DNA of 64,000 bases from Candidatus Accumulibacter contiguus (GTDB lineage Bacteria > Pseudomonadota > Gammaproteobacteria > Burkholderiales > Rhodocyclaceae). The stretch is taken from assembly GCF_012940005.1 (NCBI RefSeq), contig NZ_SPMX01000006.1:1-64000 (forward strand), in the 5' to 3' direction. The position numbers were made by a program, and so were the translations under genes. How positions within the stretch are numbered: the stretch's first letter is position 1; every line of letters begins with the position of its first letter. Below are positions 26,936-35,288 of this stretch, one piece after another. The notes under the pieces were generated by a model, which did no database searches, was not told the origin of the DNA, and saw nothing but the letters and a program-made list of their open reading frames with translations.

Positions 26936-28085
26936 CGATGTTTCCGGCCAGGAAGCCGGCCTCGCAATAGCAAAGGTACAGGCGCCAGAGGCGGCGGAAT
27001 GGTTCGTCGAAACCCAGCGCCGCAATCCGCGGCCAGTTCCGGTCAAAGGCTTGCCGCCATTCCGCCAGCGTCCGCGCGTAGTCTTCACCGAAGGCATGTT
27101 CGCCCTGCACCGCCAGCCCCTGCCGCGCGGCAGCGGCGCGGAAAGCCGACGGCGACGGCAGCATGCCGCCGGGGAAGATGTACTGCTGGATGAAGTCGGT
27201 ACCCTTGCGGTAGTCGGCAAACAGCTCGTCACCGATGGTGATGCTCTGGATCACCGCGCGGCCGCCCGGTTTCAGCGCCTTGGCGAGGGTCCGGAAATAA
27301 GTCGGCCACCAGCGCTCGCCGACGGCTTCGAACATCTCGATCGAAACGATGTGGTCATACTTCTCACGGGTGTCACGATAGTCCTGCAACCGCAGGTCGG
27401 CCTCCGGCACGCGCTTGCGAGCCCATTCGAGCTGCGCCGGCGAGAGCGTCAGGCCGGTCACCTGCAGGCCCTGCCGCACGGCCATTTCCGCCAGACCGCC
27501 CCAGCCGCAGCCGATTTCCAGAACGCTTTGTCCGGGTTGTGCCTGCAATCGGCTCAGGATGCGACGATACTTGGCGATCTGCGCGGTTTCGAGATCGACC
27601 GCGTCCACACCGCCATAGAGCGCGCTGGAGTAACTCATGCCGGAGTCCAGCCAAAGTCTGTAGAACTCGTTACCGAGATCGTAATGGGCCATGATGTTGC
27701 GCTTGCTGCCGGCGCGGCTGTTGCCGTTGAGCAGGTGGCGGATACGTGCGGCGAGCAGGTGACGCCAGCGCCCATAGACCGCCAAGCGTAGCGCAGAGCG
27801 GTTTTTTGCAAGCAGGGTCAGCAGACCGGTGACATCCGGCGAATTCCAGGCGCCGTCGAGATAGGCGGCGGCCAGGCCGATATCGCCACGGGCAAGCACC
27901 TGAGCGAACATCGCCTCGTCGTGCACCTGCAGAGTGACGCCGTGCTCGCCGTCGCCGAACAGGCGGCTTGAACCGTCCGGCAGACGCACTTCGAGAAGAC
28001 CCCCTTGCAATCGTTCCAGCAAGTCGAAGACCAGACGGGCATCGCGTGCCAGGGGCACTGCCTGGCGCAGGGTCAGGGTATTCAT
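26904..28085 (-). CDS. cfa: Cyclopropane-fatty-acyl-phospholipid synthase
   Basis: The enzyme transfers a methylene group from S-adenosylmethionine to unsaturated acyl chains of membrane lipids. The 393-residue protein has an N-terminal lipid-binding domain and a methyltransferase domain with VLEIGCGWGGLAEMAVRQGL, LTLSPAQLEWARKRV, and YDHIVSIEMFEAVGERWWPT. The late blocks IQQYIFPGGMLPS and YCEAGFLAGNIDVFHFELTY are family hallmarks. The ATG at 28085 overlaps the DUF1365 stop (ATGA). Its operon neighbours suggest induction by light or singlet-oxygen stress through the MerR-B12 regulator. Confidence 0.93.
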   Translation of the reverse strand: MNTLTLRQAVPLARDARLVFDLLERLQGGLLEVRLPDGSSRLFGDGEHGVTLQVHDEAMFAQVLARGDIGLAAAYLDGAWNSPDVTGLLTLLAKNRSALRLAVYGRWRHLLAARIRHLLNGNSRAGSKRNIMAHYDLGNEFYRLWLDSGMSYSSALYGGVDAVDLETAQIAKYRRILSRLQAQPGQSVLEIGCGWGGLAEMAVRQGLQVTGLTLSPAQLEWARKRVPEADLRLQDYRDTREKYDHIVSIEMFEAVGERWWPTYFRTLAKALKPGGRAVIQSITIGDELFADYRKGTDFIQQYIFPGGMLPSPSAFRAAAARQGLAVQGEHAFGEDYARTLAEWRQAFDRNWPRIAALGFDEPFRRLWRLYLCYCEAGFLAGNIDVFHFELTYR

Positions 28086-28843
28086 TTGCTCGGTTCCTGT
28101 AATGGGAAATCGGTTTTTCTGCCATGAAAAGGCACGCCCTTGAGCCACAATCTGAGCGCCTGCCAGTGAATGCGGGCCATGATTCCCAAAGTCAGTATGG
28201 GCATGCGCAGAAGGGCGGAGGCCAAGGCCCGGGTCGACCACGCCTGCGGCTTGCCCGAAATCGCAGTCAACAAGAGTTCGCCCTGGGTATCGTCGTAATC
28301 GATGCGCATGCGCGGGCAATGGCGTTGCAGATCGAAGCGGAAGCGATAGCCTCCCTCGACCTCGCAGAACGGCGAGACATGAAACACCTTGCTCGCCTGC
28401 AGCACCTCACCGTCCAGCAGGGGCGCGGCGTCTGGGTGATGCAGCAGGTAGCCGTGATGGCCGCCGAAAGTGTTGTTGACTTCGGCAAGCACGGCGATCA
28501 GTTCGCCGGCACGGTTGTGACAGAACCAGAAGCTGACCGGGTTGAAGACGTAGCCGAGAACCCGAGGAAAGCATTGCAGGATGATTTCGCCATCGTCGGG
28601 CAGACCACGCTCGCGCAGCAGGCTCTGCATCCAGGGCAACAGCGGACTGCCGTCGCGCGGGCCATGGTCCTTCTGGTGAAAACTCAGCAGCTTGCCGCGG
28701 TCGACCGCAAAAAGCGGACCACAGGCTGCGGCCAGGTCGGCCAACGGCAGTTGCACGAAGAATACCGGGTAGACGAAGGTATGCACCGCCGGTCGCAGGC
28801 GCCGGTGCATCACGTGGCCGATCAGAAGGCGTGGGGCAGTCAT
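28082..28843 (-). CDS. DUF1365 protein
   Basis: A 253-residue DUF1365 protein with GHVMHRRLRPAVHTFVYPVF, the hallmark FNPVSFWFCHNRAGELIAVL and ASKVFHVSPFCEVEGGYRFR. It is a constant partner of cfa and of an FAD-dependent oxidoreductase in operons linked to modified fatty acids such as furan or cyclopropane acids. The biochemical step is not established. Its ATG overlaps a preceding stop by ATGA. Confidence 0.9.
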   Translation of the reverse strand: MTAPRLLIGHVMHRRLRPAVHTFVYPVFFVQLPLADLAAACGPLFAVDRGKLLSFHQKDHGPRDGSPLLPWMQSLLRERGLPDDGEIILQCFPRVLGYVFNPVSFWFCHNRAGELIAVLAEVNNTFGGHHGYLLHHPDAAPLLDGEVLQASKVFHVSPFCEVEGGYRFRFDLQRHCPRMRIDYDDTQGELLLTAISGKPQAWSTRALASALLRMPILTLGIMARIHWQALRLWLKGVPFHGRKTDFPLQEPSK

Positions 28844-29061
28844 CGCGACCTCAGACGCTCGTCAGTTCGCTGGCGACCGGCTTCGACTCGCTCTGCCAAG
28901 GTGCCCGCATTCCGATCAGAGCGATTGTGGCCTGCCGTCGAGCAGGCCTGGAAAGCTGTCGTCGAGCAACGCGGGGCAGGCAGCGCCGGGAGCCATGGCA
29001 AAGCAAGGAGCAGCAGCCCTGCCAATCCGCTGCAGCGCCAGAGATTCTCAATCATGTCCAC
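28840..29061 (-). pseudogene. First operon gene, apparently a deleted remnant
   Basis: One frame starts MDMIENLWRCSGLAGLLLLA at 29061 (a signal or membrane segment) and ends in a stop that overlaps the DUF1365 ATG. An overlapping frame ends MRAPWQSESKPVASELTSV at 28851, which resembles the C-terminus of the FAD-dependent oxidoreductase that usually sits here. Neither frame is a whole protein of a known family. I read it as the fused ends of one or two genes after internal deletion, like the SDR and chalcone-isomerase-like genes downstream. The first frame could also be a real 73-residue membrane peptide. Confidence 0.4.
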
Positions 29062-29072
29062 CCTTCCGAAAT

Positions 29073-29160
29073 TTTGTCCTAGACAAATTATCCATTTTTA
29101 GCTATCCTATCTCTCGGTTTGAAACTTGTCAACGATTTGTCTAATTTTTGTTCAGGACAA
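29073..29160. promoter_or_regulatory. Divergent promoter with TTGTC/GACAA boxes
   Basis: TTGTC-CTA-GACAA (29073-29085) is an inverted repeat next to the leftward operon. Near the MerR gene, TTGTC occurs at 29126-29130 and 29137-29141, exactly 11 bp apart, and GACAA at 29156-29160. The region is A+T-rich. CarH/LitR-type regulators bind repeated boxes with 11-bp phasing, so these are probable binding sites of the adjacent MerR protein. The binding is inferred. Confidence 0.6.
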
Positions 29161-29162
29161 AA

Positions 29163-30068
29163 ATGAATATTCCCGATTTTGGCATAGCTGCCGTCGAACG
29201 TGACACGGGCCTATCGAAGGACGTTCTGCGCGTCTGGGAACGCCGTTATGGTTTCCCGGCGCCATGCCGCGACGCCAATGGCGAACGCAGCTACCCGGCC
29301 GAGCAGGTCGAGCGCTTGCGCCTGATCAAACGCCTGATGGATCAGGGCCACCGGCCGGGGAAACTGATCGCGACAGCCACGGAAGAACTGAGCGGGCTTG
29401 CCGGGCGTTCTCTGGTGCCGCGTGCTGCGGGGGAGAATGGGGAAGTCGAGCAACTCGGGGCTTTGCTCGCGCTGATCAAACAGCGCGATGGTGCCGCTTA
29501 TCAGCAGGCCATGCAGCAGCGCCTTGCCCGACAGGGCCTGCAACGTTTTGTCCAGGACTCGGTGGCGCCGCTGACCCGGCGCGTCGGCGAAGCCTGGGAG
29601 GACGGCAGCTTCGAGATATTCGATGAACATCTGTTTACCGAACTCACCAAGCGCCTGTTGCGCCAGGCCATCGCCACGCTTCCCGTCGGCCGGAGCAGGC
29701 CGCGCATCCTGCTTACCAGCGTACCGGACGAACAGCACGTGCTCGGCCTGCTGATGGCCGAGGCGCTATTCGCGCTCGAAGGCGCCGATTGCATTCCTCT
29801 CGGCGCACAGATGCCCTTGCTCGAAATCGGCCGCGCTGCCAGCGCGCACCGCACCGACATCGTTGCCCTCTCTTTCTCGGTCGCTTTTCCGCAACGCCAG
29901 ATTGCCGTCCTGCTGCAACAGTTGCGGATGGTTCTGCCACCGGAGGCAGCCCTCTGGGCCGGCGGCGCCGGCATTCAACGGCTGGTAAAACTGGACGGCG
30001 TCGATCTCTTGCCGACCTTCGACATGGCACTCGCAGCGCTGGCTGACTGGCGCGCCGCGCACCCCTGA
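29163..30068 (+). CDS. MerR regulator with B12-binding domain (CarH/LitR-type)
   Basis: A 301-residue regulator. The N-terminal MerR HTH covers residues 1-70: VERDTGLSKDVLRVWERRYG and GERSYPAEQVERLRLIKRLM. A helical B12-cap domain follows (AMQQRLARQGLQRFVQDSVA) and then a Rossmann cobalamin-binding domain with DEQHVLGLLMAEAL and DIVALSFSVAFPQRQIAVLL. The family uses adenosylcobalamin as a light sensor, light destroying the repressor tetramer. The EQHVLG motif is an ExHxxG variant. It is divergent from the cfa operon, its likely target. ATG 29163 is chosen at the HTH. Confidence 0.9.
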   Translation: MNIPDFGIAAVERDTGLSKDVLRVWERRYGFPAPCRDANGERSYPAEQVERLRLIKRLMDQGHRPGKLIATATEELSGLAGRSLVPRAAGENGEVEQLGALLALIKQRDGAAYQQAMQQRLARQGLQRFVQDSVAPLTRRVGEAWEDGSFEIFDEHLFTELTKRLLRQAIATLPVGRSRPRILLTSVPDEQHVLGLLMAEALFALEGADCIPLGAQMPLLEIGRAASAHRTDIVALSFSVAFPQRQIAVLLQQLRMVLPPEAALWAGGAGIQRLVKLDGVDLLPTFDMALAALADWRAAHP

Positions 30069-30093
30069 AACATGCTCCTCGGATGTTTCCGGG

Positions 30094-31143
30094 TCAGGCG
30101 GGCGATACCGCTGCTTGTCTCCGGACAAAACGGACCAGCCCATGCGCGTCCTCGACGCGCAGCAGACGTCCGGCATGTTCGAGTCGATTCAGGTGCGCTA
30201 TCGCTTCGCCCATGGCGAACATCGTCTGATGCGTATCGAGATCCCGCGAGAACAAGGTCATCAATAGCTCGGCAGCGCTGCGTGGAGTGGTGCAGTGCTC
30301 TTCAAGAACCTGCAAGCGCTCCTGGTGGTGCGCGTGCAGCGCATTGACCCGGTTCTCGATGCCGTGGAAGGGCAGTCCGTGCGAGGGAAGGACCAGGGTT
30401 TCGGCAGGCAGTTCGCGATAGTGATCGATCGACTGCAAGTAGTCGCCGAGCGAGTCAGCCAGGGGCGTGACGGCAAAAACACTGACATTGGTCGAAATCT
30501 TTGGCAAGAGCATGTCGCCGGAGATCAACACGCCGAGTTCCGCGCAGTAGAGTGCCGCATGTTCCGGCGAATGGCCGAAACCGATGCGGACTTGCCAGCG
30601 ATGTCCGCCAATGGCCACCTGGTCGCCACCGAACAGGCGCTGGTAATGCGTCGGCAGGCTCGGTACGCCGCGGTTGTAGCCACCGCTGCGACGTTCCAGT
30701 GCCGCGCAGCGGTCGGCATCGAGGCCGTGCGCACGAAACTGCTGCAACATCGGCTGATTGCCGTGGCCGCCCACCTCGTGCCAGACCGCATGCGCTGTCA
30801 GATACTCGCCCACCGTCATGCACACCGGCGCACCGGTGCGCTCCTGCAACCAGGCGGCAAGGCCAAGGTGATCGGGGTGGAAATGCGTGACGATGATGCG
30901 CACGATTTTCCCGCCGCGTGCCGTCGACACCAGGCGGGACAGGATTTGCTGCCAGCATTCCTTGACCGTATCGAGGGCGAAACCCGTATCGACGATGGTC
31001 CACCCGGCATGGTCTTCGAGCAGCCAGAGGTTGATGTGGTTGAGGGCGAAGGGCAGCGGCATCCGCAGCCAGTGGATACCCGGAGAAACCTCGAAGGTCT
31101 CGCCAGCGGCGGGTGGGGTGGCAAAGGGATAATCTGGCAGCAT
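30094..31143 (-). CDS. MBL-fold metallo-hydrolase
   Basis: A 349-residue metallo-beta-lactamase-fold hydrolase with the metal motif VTHFHPDHLG (H-x-H-x-D-H), a second His in GFGHSPEHAALYCAEL and the metal-bridging Asp in ISGDMLL. The C-terminal winged helix (EEHCTTPRSAAELLMTLFSR) is that of LACTB2- and glyoxalase II-like hydrolases. It is often found near acyl-CoA metabolism genes in proteobacteria and may hydrolyse thioesters; this is inference. Start at 31143 (MLPDYPFATPP) is preferred over 31182. Confidence 0.85.
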   Translation of the reverse strand: MLPDYPFATPPAAGETFEVSPGIHWLRMPLPFALNHINLWLLEDHAGWTIVDTGFALDTVKECWQQILSRLVSTARGGKIVRIIVTHFHPDHLGLAAWLQERTGAPVCMTVGEYLTAHAVWHEVGGHGNQPMLQQFRAHGLDADRCAALERRSGGYNRGVPSLPTHYQRLFGGDQVAIGGHRWQVRIGFGHSPEHAALYCAELGVLISGDMLLPKISTNVSVFAVTPLADSLGDYLQSIDHYRELPAETLVLPSHGLPFHGIENRVNALHAHHQERLQVLEEHCTTPRSAAELLMTLFSRDLDTHQTMFAMGEAIAHLNRLEHAGRLLRVEDAHGLVRFVRRQAAVSPA

Positions 31144-31313
31144 CTCGGGGCGGATTGTAAAAAAACGCTGAAATCTATACACTGGGCGCGCTCAGAGGCT
31201 GACTACCGGCAGCGTCGAGCCTGCACCATTCTACACGTGATTCAGTTCCGTGCCGTCCTGCGCCAAAGCAACTCGGCACAAGCTTCGAGATTACAACCTT
31301 ACAATTTGCAGCC

Positions 31314-31763
31314 ATGCACAAAGCCCAGGATCCCCACTTTGCCGAACGCGTCCACGCCAGCTTTGCGCGGCAACAGGCCATGAACCTGATCGGTGCCCGC
31401 ATGGCGGTGGTCGAGGCGGGTTACACCGAGATTCATCTACCGTACAAACCCGAAGTCACGCAGCAGCATGGCTACATTCACGGCGGCATCGTCGGTATGA
31501 TTGCCGATTCTGCTGCGGGTTACGCCGCCAATACCTTGACGGCGGCCGACACCGGGGTATTGACCGTCGAGTACAAGCTCAACCTGCTGGCCCCGGCCGA
31601 AGGACAACTGTTGATTGCCGAGGGATCAGTGGTCCGCTACGGGCGAACGCTGATCATTACCCGCGCCGAAGTGTTTGCCGTAAACCATGGCAGGAAGAAC
31701 CTGTGCGCGCTGATGCAGCAAACGATCATGGCCGTGCATGCCAAACAACCCGCCAAAACCTGA
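31314..31763 (+). CDS. PaaI-type hotdog thioesterase
   Basis: A 149-residue hotdog-fold protein with [20 protein letters not shown], the HGG motif of PaaI-like acyl-CoA thioesterases, and the beta-strands [20 protein letters not shown]. It should cleave acyl- or phenylacetyl-type CoA esters. It starts the rightward operon and is followed 16 bp later by isovaleryl-CoA dehydrogenase, so a role in branched-chain acyl-CoA balance is likely. Confidence 0.88.
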   Translation: MHKAQDPHFAERVHASFARQQAMNLIGARMAVVEAGYTEIHLPYKPEVTQQHGYIHGGIVGMIADSAAGYAANTLTAADTGVLTVEYKLNLLAPAEGQLLIAEGSVVRYGRTLIITRAEVFAVNHGRKNLCALMQQTIMAVHAKQPAKT

Positions 31764-31779
31764 TCAAGGAGCGACAGAC

Positions 31780-32943
31780 ATGCAATACCCGAGCCTCAAT
31801 TTTGCCCATGGCGAGACCATCGACATGCTGCGGGCGACTGTTCAGGCTTTTGCCACTGCCGAAATCAGGCCGCGCGCCGAAGCCATCGATCGTGACAATG
31901 TCTTTCCCGCCGATCTTTGGCGGAAGCTGGGCAGCATGGGCCTGCTCGGCATCACCGCCGAGGAGGAGTACGGCGGCAGCGGCCTCGGCTATCTCGCACA
32001 CATCATCGCCATGGAAGAAATCTCCCGGGCTTCGGCGAGTGTTGCCCTCTCCTACGGCGCGCACTCGAATCTCTGCGTCAATCAGATTCGCCGCAATGGC
32101 AATGCCGCGCAGAAAGACCGCTATCTTCCCAGACTGATTTCCGGAGAACACGTCGGGGCGCTCGCCATGTCGGAAGCCAACGCCGGCTCGGACGTGGTCA
32201 GCATGAAATTGCGCGCCGAGCGCAAGAGCGACCGCTTCATCCTCAATGGCGGCAAGATGTGGATCACCAACGGCGGGGACGCCGACACGCTGGTGGTCTA
32301 CGCCAAGACCGACCTCGAAGCCGGATCGAAAGGCATCACCGCTTTCCTTGTGGAAAAGGGAATGCCGGGTTTCTCTTGTGGCGCCAAGCTCGACAAGCTC
32401 GGCATGCGCGGATCGAACACCTATCCACTGTTTTTCGATGACTGCGAAGTGCCCGAAGAAAATGTCCTTGGCCAACTGAACGGCGGCGTGCGCGTGCTGA
32501 TGAGCGGCCTCGACTACGAACGCGCCGTGCTCGCCGGCGGTCCGCTGGGAATCATGGCCGCCGTCATGGATCTGGCCCTGCCCTATATCCATGACCGCCA
32601 ACAGTTCGGCCAATCGATCGGTGAATTCCAGTTGATGCAGGGCAAGATCGCCGACCTGTACACCACCTTCAACGTCTGCCGTGCTTACGTCTATGCCGTG
32701 GGCGCGGCCTGCGATCGTGGCGAAACGACGCGCAAGGACGCCGCCGGGGCCATTCTGTACGCTGCCGAAAAGGCGACCTGGATGGCCGGCGAGGCGATCC
32801 AGATCCTCGGCGGCAATGGCTACATCAATGAGTACCCGGCGGGTCGCCTGTGGCGCGATGCCAAGCTCTACGAAATCGGTGCCGGCACCTCGGAAATCCG
32901 CCGCATGCTGATCGGCCGGGAGCTTTTTGCCGAAACGCTGTAA
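31780..32943 (+). CDS. ivd: Isovaleryl-CoA dehydrogenase
   Basis: This flavoenzyme oxidises isovaleryl-CoA to 3-methylcrotonyl-CoA in leucine breakdown. The 387-residue protein has the acyl-CoA dehydrogenase signatures [20 protein letters not shown] and [20 protein letters not shown]. The catalytic base is Glu247 in [17 protein letters not shown], the position special to isovaleryl-CoA dehydrogenases; most other family members use a later Glu. AAGGAG precedes the ATG at 31780. The methylcrotonyl-CoA carboxylase genes that usually follow are absent from the window. Confidence 0.93.
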   Translation: MQYPSLNFAHGETIDMLRATVQAFATAEIRPRAEAIDRDNVFPADLWRKLGSMGLLGITAEEEYGGSGLGYLAHIIAMEEISRASASVALSYGAHSNLCVNQIRRNGNAAQKDRYLPRLISGEHVGALAMSEANAGSDVVSMKLRAERKSDRFILNGGKMWITNGGDADTLVVYAKTDLEAGSKGITAFLVEKGMPGFSCGAKLDKLGMRGSNTYPLFFDDCEVPEENVLGQLNGGVRVLMSGLDYERAVLAGGPLGIMAAVMDLALPYIHDRQQFGQSIGEFQLMQGKIADLYTTFNVCRAYVYAVGAACDRGETTRKDAAGAILYAAEKATWMAGEAIQILGGNGYINEYPAGRLWRDAKLYEIGAGTSEIRRMLIGRELFAETL

Positions 32944-32968
32944 AACCCTATAGACTGCCAGGAATATC

Positions 32969-34111
32969 ATGACCTGCACGCTGCGCGCCCTCAGCGCTAA
33001 CGACACCACCGCCATCGAGCATGTTCGCCAGTTTTTCCGCAATTATGCCGCGTGGCTCGGCGTCGACCTGTGTTTCCAGAATTTCGAAGCGGAAATGGCA
33101 TCGCTACCTGGCGCCTACGCCCAGCCTGACGGCCGCCTGTTCTATGCCGAACGCGATGGCCGGCCGGCCGGCTGTGTCGGCATCCGACCCTTCTCCGCGG
33201 GCCTTTGCGAACTGAAGCGGTTGTATGTCGAGCCCAGCCAGCGCAGTTTCGGCATCGGCCGCGTGCTGACGATGGCGGCGATCAAGGCGGCCAAGGAAAT
33301 CGGCTACCGCAAGTTGCTGCTCGACACCCTGCCAGCGATGCGCGTCGCGGTCAAGCTCTATCGCGAACTGGGTTTCAAGGAAACGCCGGCCTATTACCAG
33401 ACGCCACTCGAAGGCACGATGTTTCTCGCCCTCGATCTCGAAAACTGGTCGGAGGAAGAAGTCGTCAACGAGAACCTCTTTCACCTGTTCGACTTCAACC
33501 GCGCCTGGTCGAGTCGCATGCAGGAGATCGATCCGGGGTACTTCCTCAAACTGTCGCACTTGCAGACACCGCAATACCTGTGGATCGGCTGCTCGGATTC
33601 GCGTGTGCCGGCCAACGAAATCGTCGGTCTGCTGCCGGGCGAGCTTTTCGTCCACCGCAACGTCGCCAACGTCGTCGTACACACCGATCTCAACTGCCTG
33701 TCGGTGATCCAGTTTGCCGTCGATGTCCTCAAGGTCAGGCACGTCATGGTCGTCGGCCACTACGGTTGCGGCGGCGTCAAGGCGGCACTCAATCGGGATC
33801 GTGCCGGGCTGGTCGACATCTGGCTGCGTCATGTCCGCGACGTGCACGACAAACATCTGGCACTGGTCGATGCACTGCCGCAGGAGCGACAACATGATCG
33901 GCTTTGCGAACTCAATGTCCTCGAACAGGTGGCGAACGTCTGCCAGACCTTCGTCATCCAGGACGCCTGGCAGCGCGGTCAGCCGCTCACCGTGCACGGC
34001 TGGATCTACGGCCTGCGCGATGGATTGATGCGTGACCTCGGGTTCACGGTGCACCGCCGCGAAGACCTGCTGCCGAACTATGTCGCGGCACTCGCAGGGC
34101 TGCAGGTCTGA
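32969..34111 (+). CDS. GNAT acetyltransferase-beta carbonic anhydrase fusion
   Basis: One continuous 380-codon frame joins two domains. Residues 1-160 are a GNAT acetyltransferase (ELKRLYVEPSQRSFGIGRVL at 81-100 holds the acetyl-CoA loop; LYRELGFKETPAYYQTP at 130-146). Residues 163-380 are a beta-carbonic anhydrase with zinc ligands Cys208, His264 and Cys267 and the Asp210-Arg212 dyad (CSDSRVP, GHYGCGGV). Proteobacterial leucine operons often carry a separate carbonic anhydrase to feed bicarbonate to the biotin carboxylase; the fusion to a GNAT is unusual. Both domains look complete. Confidence 0.92.
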   Translation: MTCTLRALSANDTTAIEHVRQFFRNYAAWLGVDLCFQNFEAEMASLPGAYAQPDGRLFYAERDGRPAGCVGIRPFSAGLCELKRLYVEPSQRSFGIGRVLTMAAIKAAKEIGYRKLLLDTLPAMRVAVKLYRELGFKETPAYYQTPLEGTMFLALDLENWSEEEVVNENLFHLFDFNRAWSSRMQEIDPGYFLKLSHLQTPQYLWIGCSDSRVPANEIVGLLPGELFVHRNVANVVVHTDLNCLSVIQFAVDVLKVRHVMVVGHYGCGGVKAALNRDRAGLVDIWLRHVRDVHDKHLALVDALPQERQHDRLCELNVLEQVANVCQTFVIQDAWQRGQPLTVHGWIYGLRDGLMRDLGFTVHRREDLLPNYVAALAGLQV

Positions 34112-34226
34112 ATCGCAGACGCGACGCGCACATGCAAGAGCCTGCCATGCACCATTCACGGCTACTCCCCTGCACCTGCCGATTCTCCCACCGCCCCGGC
34201 AGAGCAGCCGCGACTGCGGAAACTCT

Positions 34227-35183
34227 TTGAACGCGGCTGCCGAGCGGGCGCTGGCGTCCCCCACGACCTACCTCAAGCTGCTCGCCACCGCCCTGGTCTG
34301 GGGGGCAACCTGGATTGCCGGCCGGGTGGCGGTCAGCGAGGCCTCACCGCTGGCAGTGGCCAGTTGGCGCTTTCTGCTCGCGGCGCTGCTCCTCGGCACG
34401 CTGGTGGTGATCCATGAAGGCTGGCCGCGCTGGTCGTTCAAGGAGTGGCTGACGCTCGCGGCCCTGGGCGCCAGCGGCATCTTTCTCTACAACCTGTGTT
34501 TTCTCTACGGCTTGAAAATGATCGAGGCCGGCCGCGGCGCGCTGGTGGTGGCACTGACGCCGGCGGTGGTCGCGGCCGGTGACTGGCTCCTGTTCAGGGC
34601 GCCGATGTCGCCGACGAAAGCTGCCGGCATCGCGCTGGCGATGTTTGGCTGCCTGCTCGTGGTCACCAACGGCGACCCCCGTCTGCTGCTGACTGGCGAG
34701 GTCGGTCTCGGCGAATGGCTGATCATCGGCTGCAGCGTGCTGTGGGCGGTTTATACTTTCGTCGGCCGGCGCGGCACGCGCTCGCTGTCGCCGCTGGCGA
34801 TGACCTTCGGTGCCAGTCTCACCGGCTGGGGGATGCTGACCGTCGCGGCGCTGCTGCAGGGTTCGCTGTTCGTGCTGACGGAAGTCACCTGGCGTGGCTT
34901 GAGCGCGATCGTTTTCCTCGGGTTCTTCGGTACGGCCCTCGCTTTCACCTGGTATGCCGAAGCCGTGCAACGCATCGGTGCGACGCGCTCGGCGGCGTTC
35001 ATCAATCTGGTCCCGGTCAGCGCCGTCATCCTTGGCGCCGTGCTGCTCGACGAGCGGCTCGGGGTCGTGGTTTTGTTCGGTGGCACGCTGGTCATCGCCG
35101 GGGTCATCATCACCAATCACGCCGGCGCGCGCCTTGCGGCCGGAGTCGACGGTCATGACTTGGCAAAACAAAGGAAATCATGA
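34227..35183 (+). CDS. EamA/DMT-family transporter
   Basis: A 318-residue inner-membrane protein with ten hydrophobic helices in two EamA repeats: LLATALVWGATWIAGRVAVS opens the first and GEWLIIGCSVLWAVYTFVGR the second. VVALTPAVVAAG and FINLVPVSAVILGAVLLDE are the paired helix motifs. No ATG gives a sensible start; TTG at 34227, with GGA eight bases upstream, fits the family length. Such carriers export amino acids or metabolites. Substrate unknown. Confidence 0.85.
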   Translation: MNAAAERALASPTTYLKLLATALVWGATWIAGRVAVSEASPLAVASWRFLLAALLLGTLVVIHEGWPRWSFKEWLTLAALGASGIFLYNLCFLYGLKMIEAGRGALVVALTPAVVAAGDWLLFRAPMSPTKAAGIALAMFGCLLVVTNGDPRLLLTGEVGLGEWLIIGCSVLWAVYTFVGRRGTRSLSPLAMTFGASLTGWGMLTVAALLQGSLFVLTEVTWRGLSAIVFLGFFGTALAFTWYAEAVQRIGATRSAAFINLVPVSAVILGAVLLDERLGVVVLFGGTLVIAGVIITNHAGARLAAGVDGHDLAKQRKS

Positions 35184-35212
35184 AAGTCATGACCGTCTCC
35201 CTCTCCCCCCGA

Positions 35213-35235
35213 CCCCTCCCCCGCGAAGGGAGGGG
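35213..35235. terminator. GC hairpin after the transporter gene
   Basis: CCCCTCCC (35213-35220) and GGGAGGGG (35228-35235) form a perfect 8-bp stem with a CCGCGAA loop. There is no T-run, so it may be a Rho-linked end, an mRNA stabiliser or a small intergenic repeat. Confidence 0.5.
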
Positions 35236-35288
35236 AGATTCGTGAGTCGCTGACGCGACTTTCACATTAACTGCAAGGAGAAAACTGC

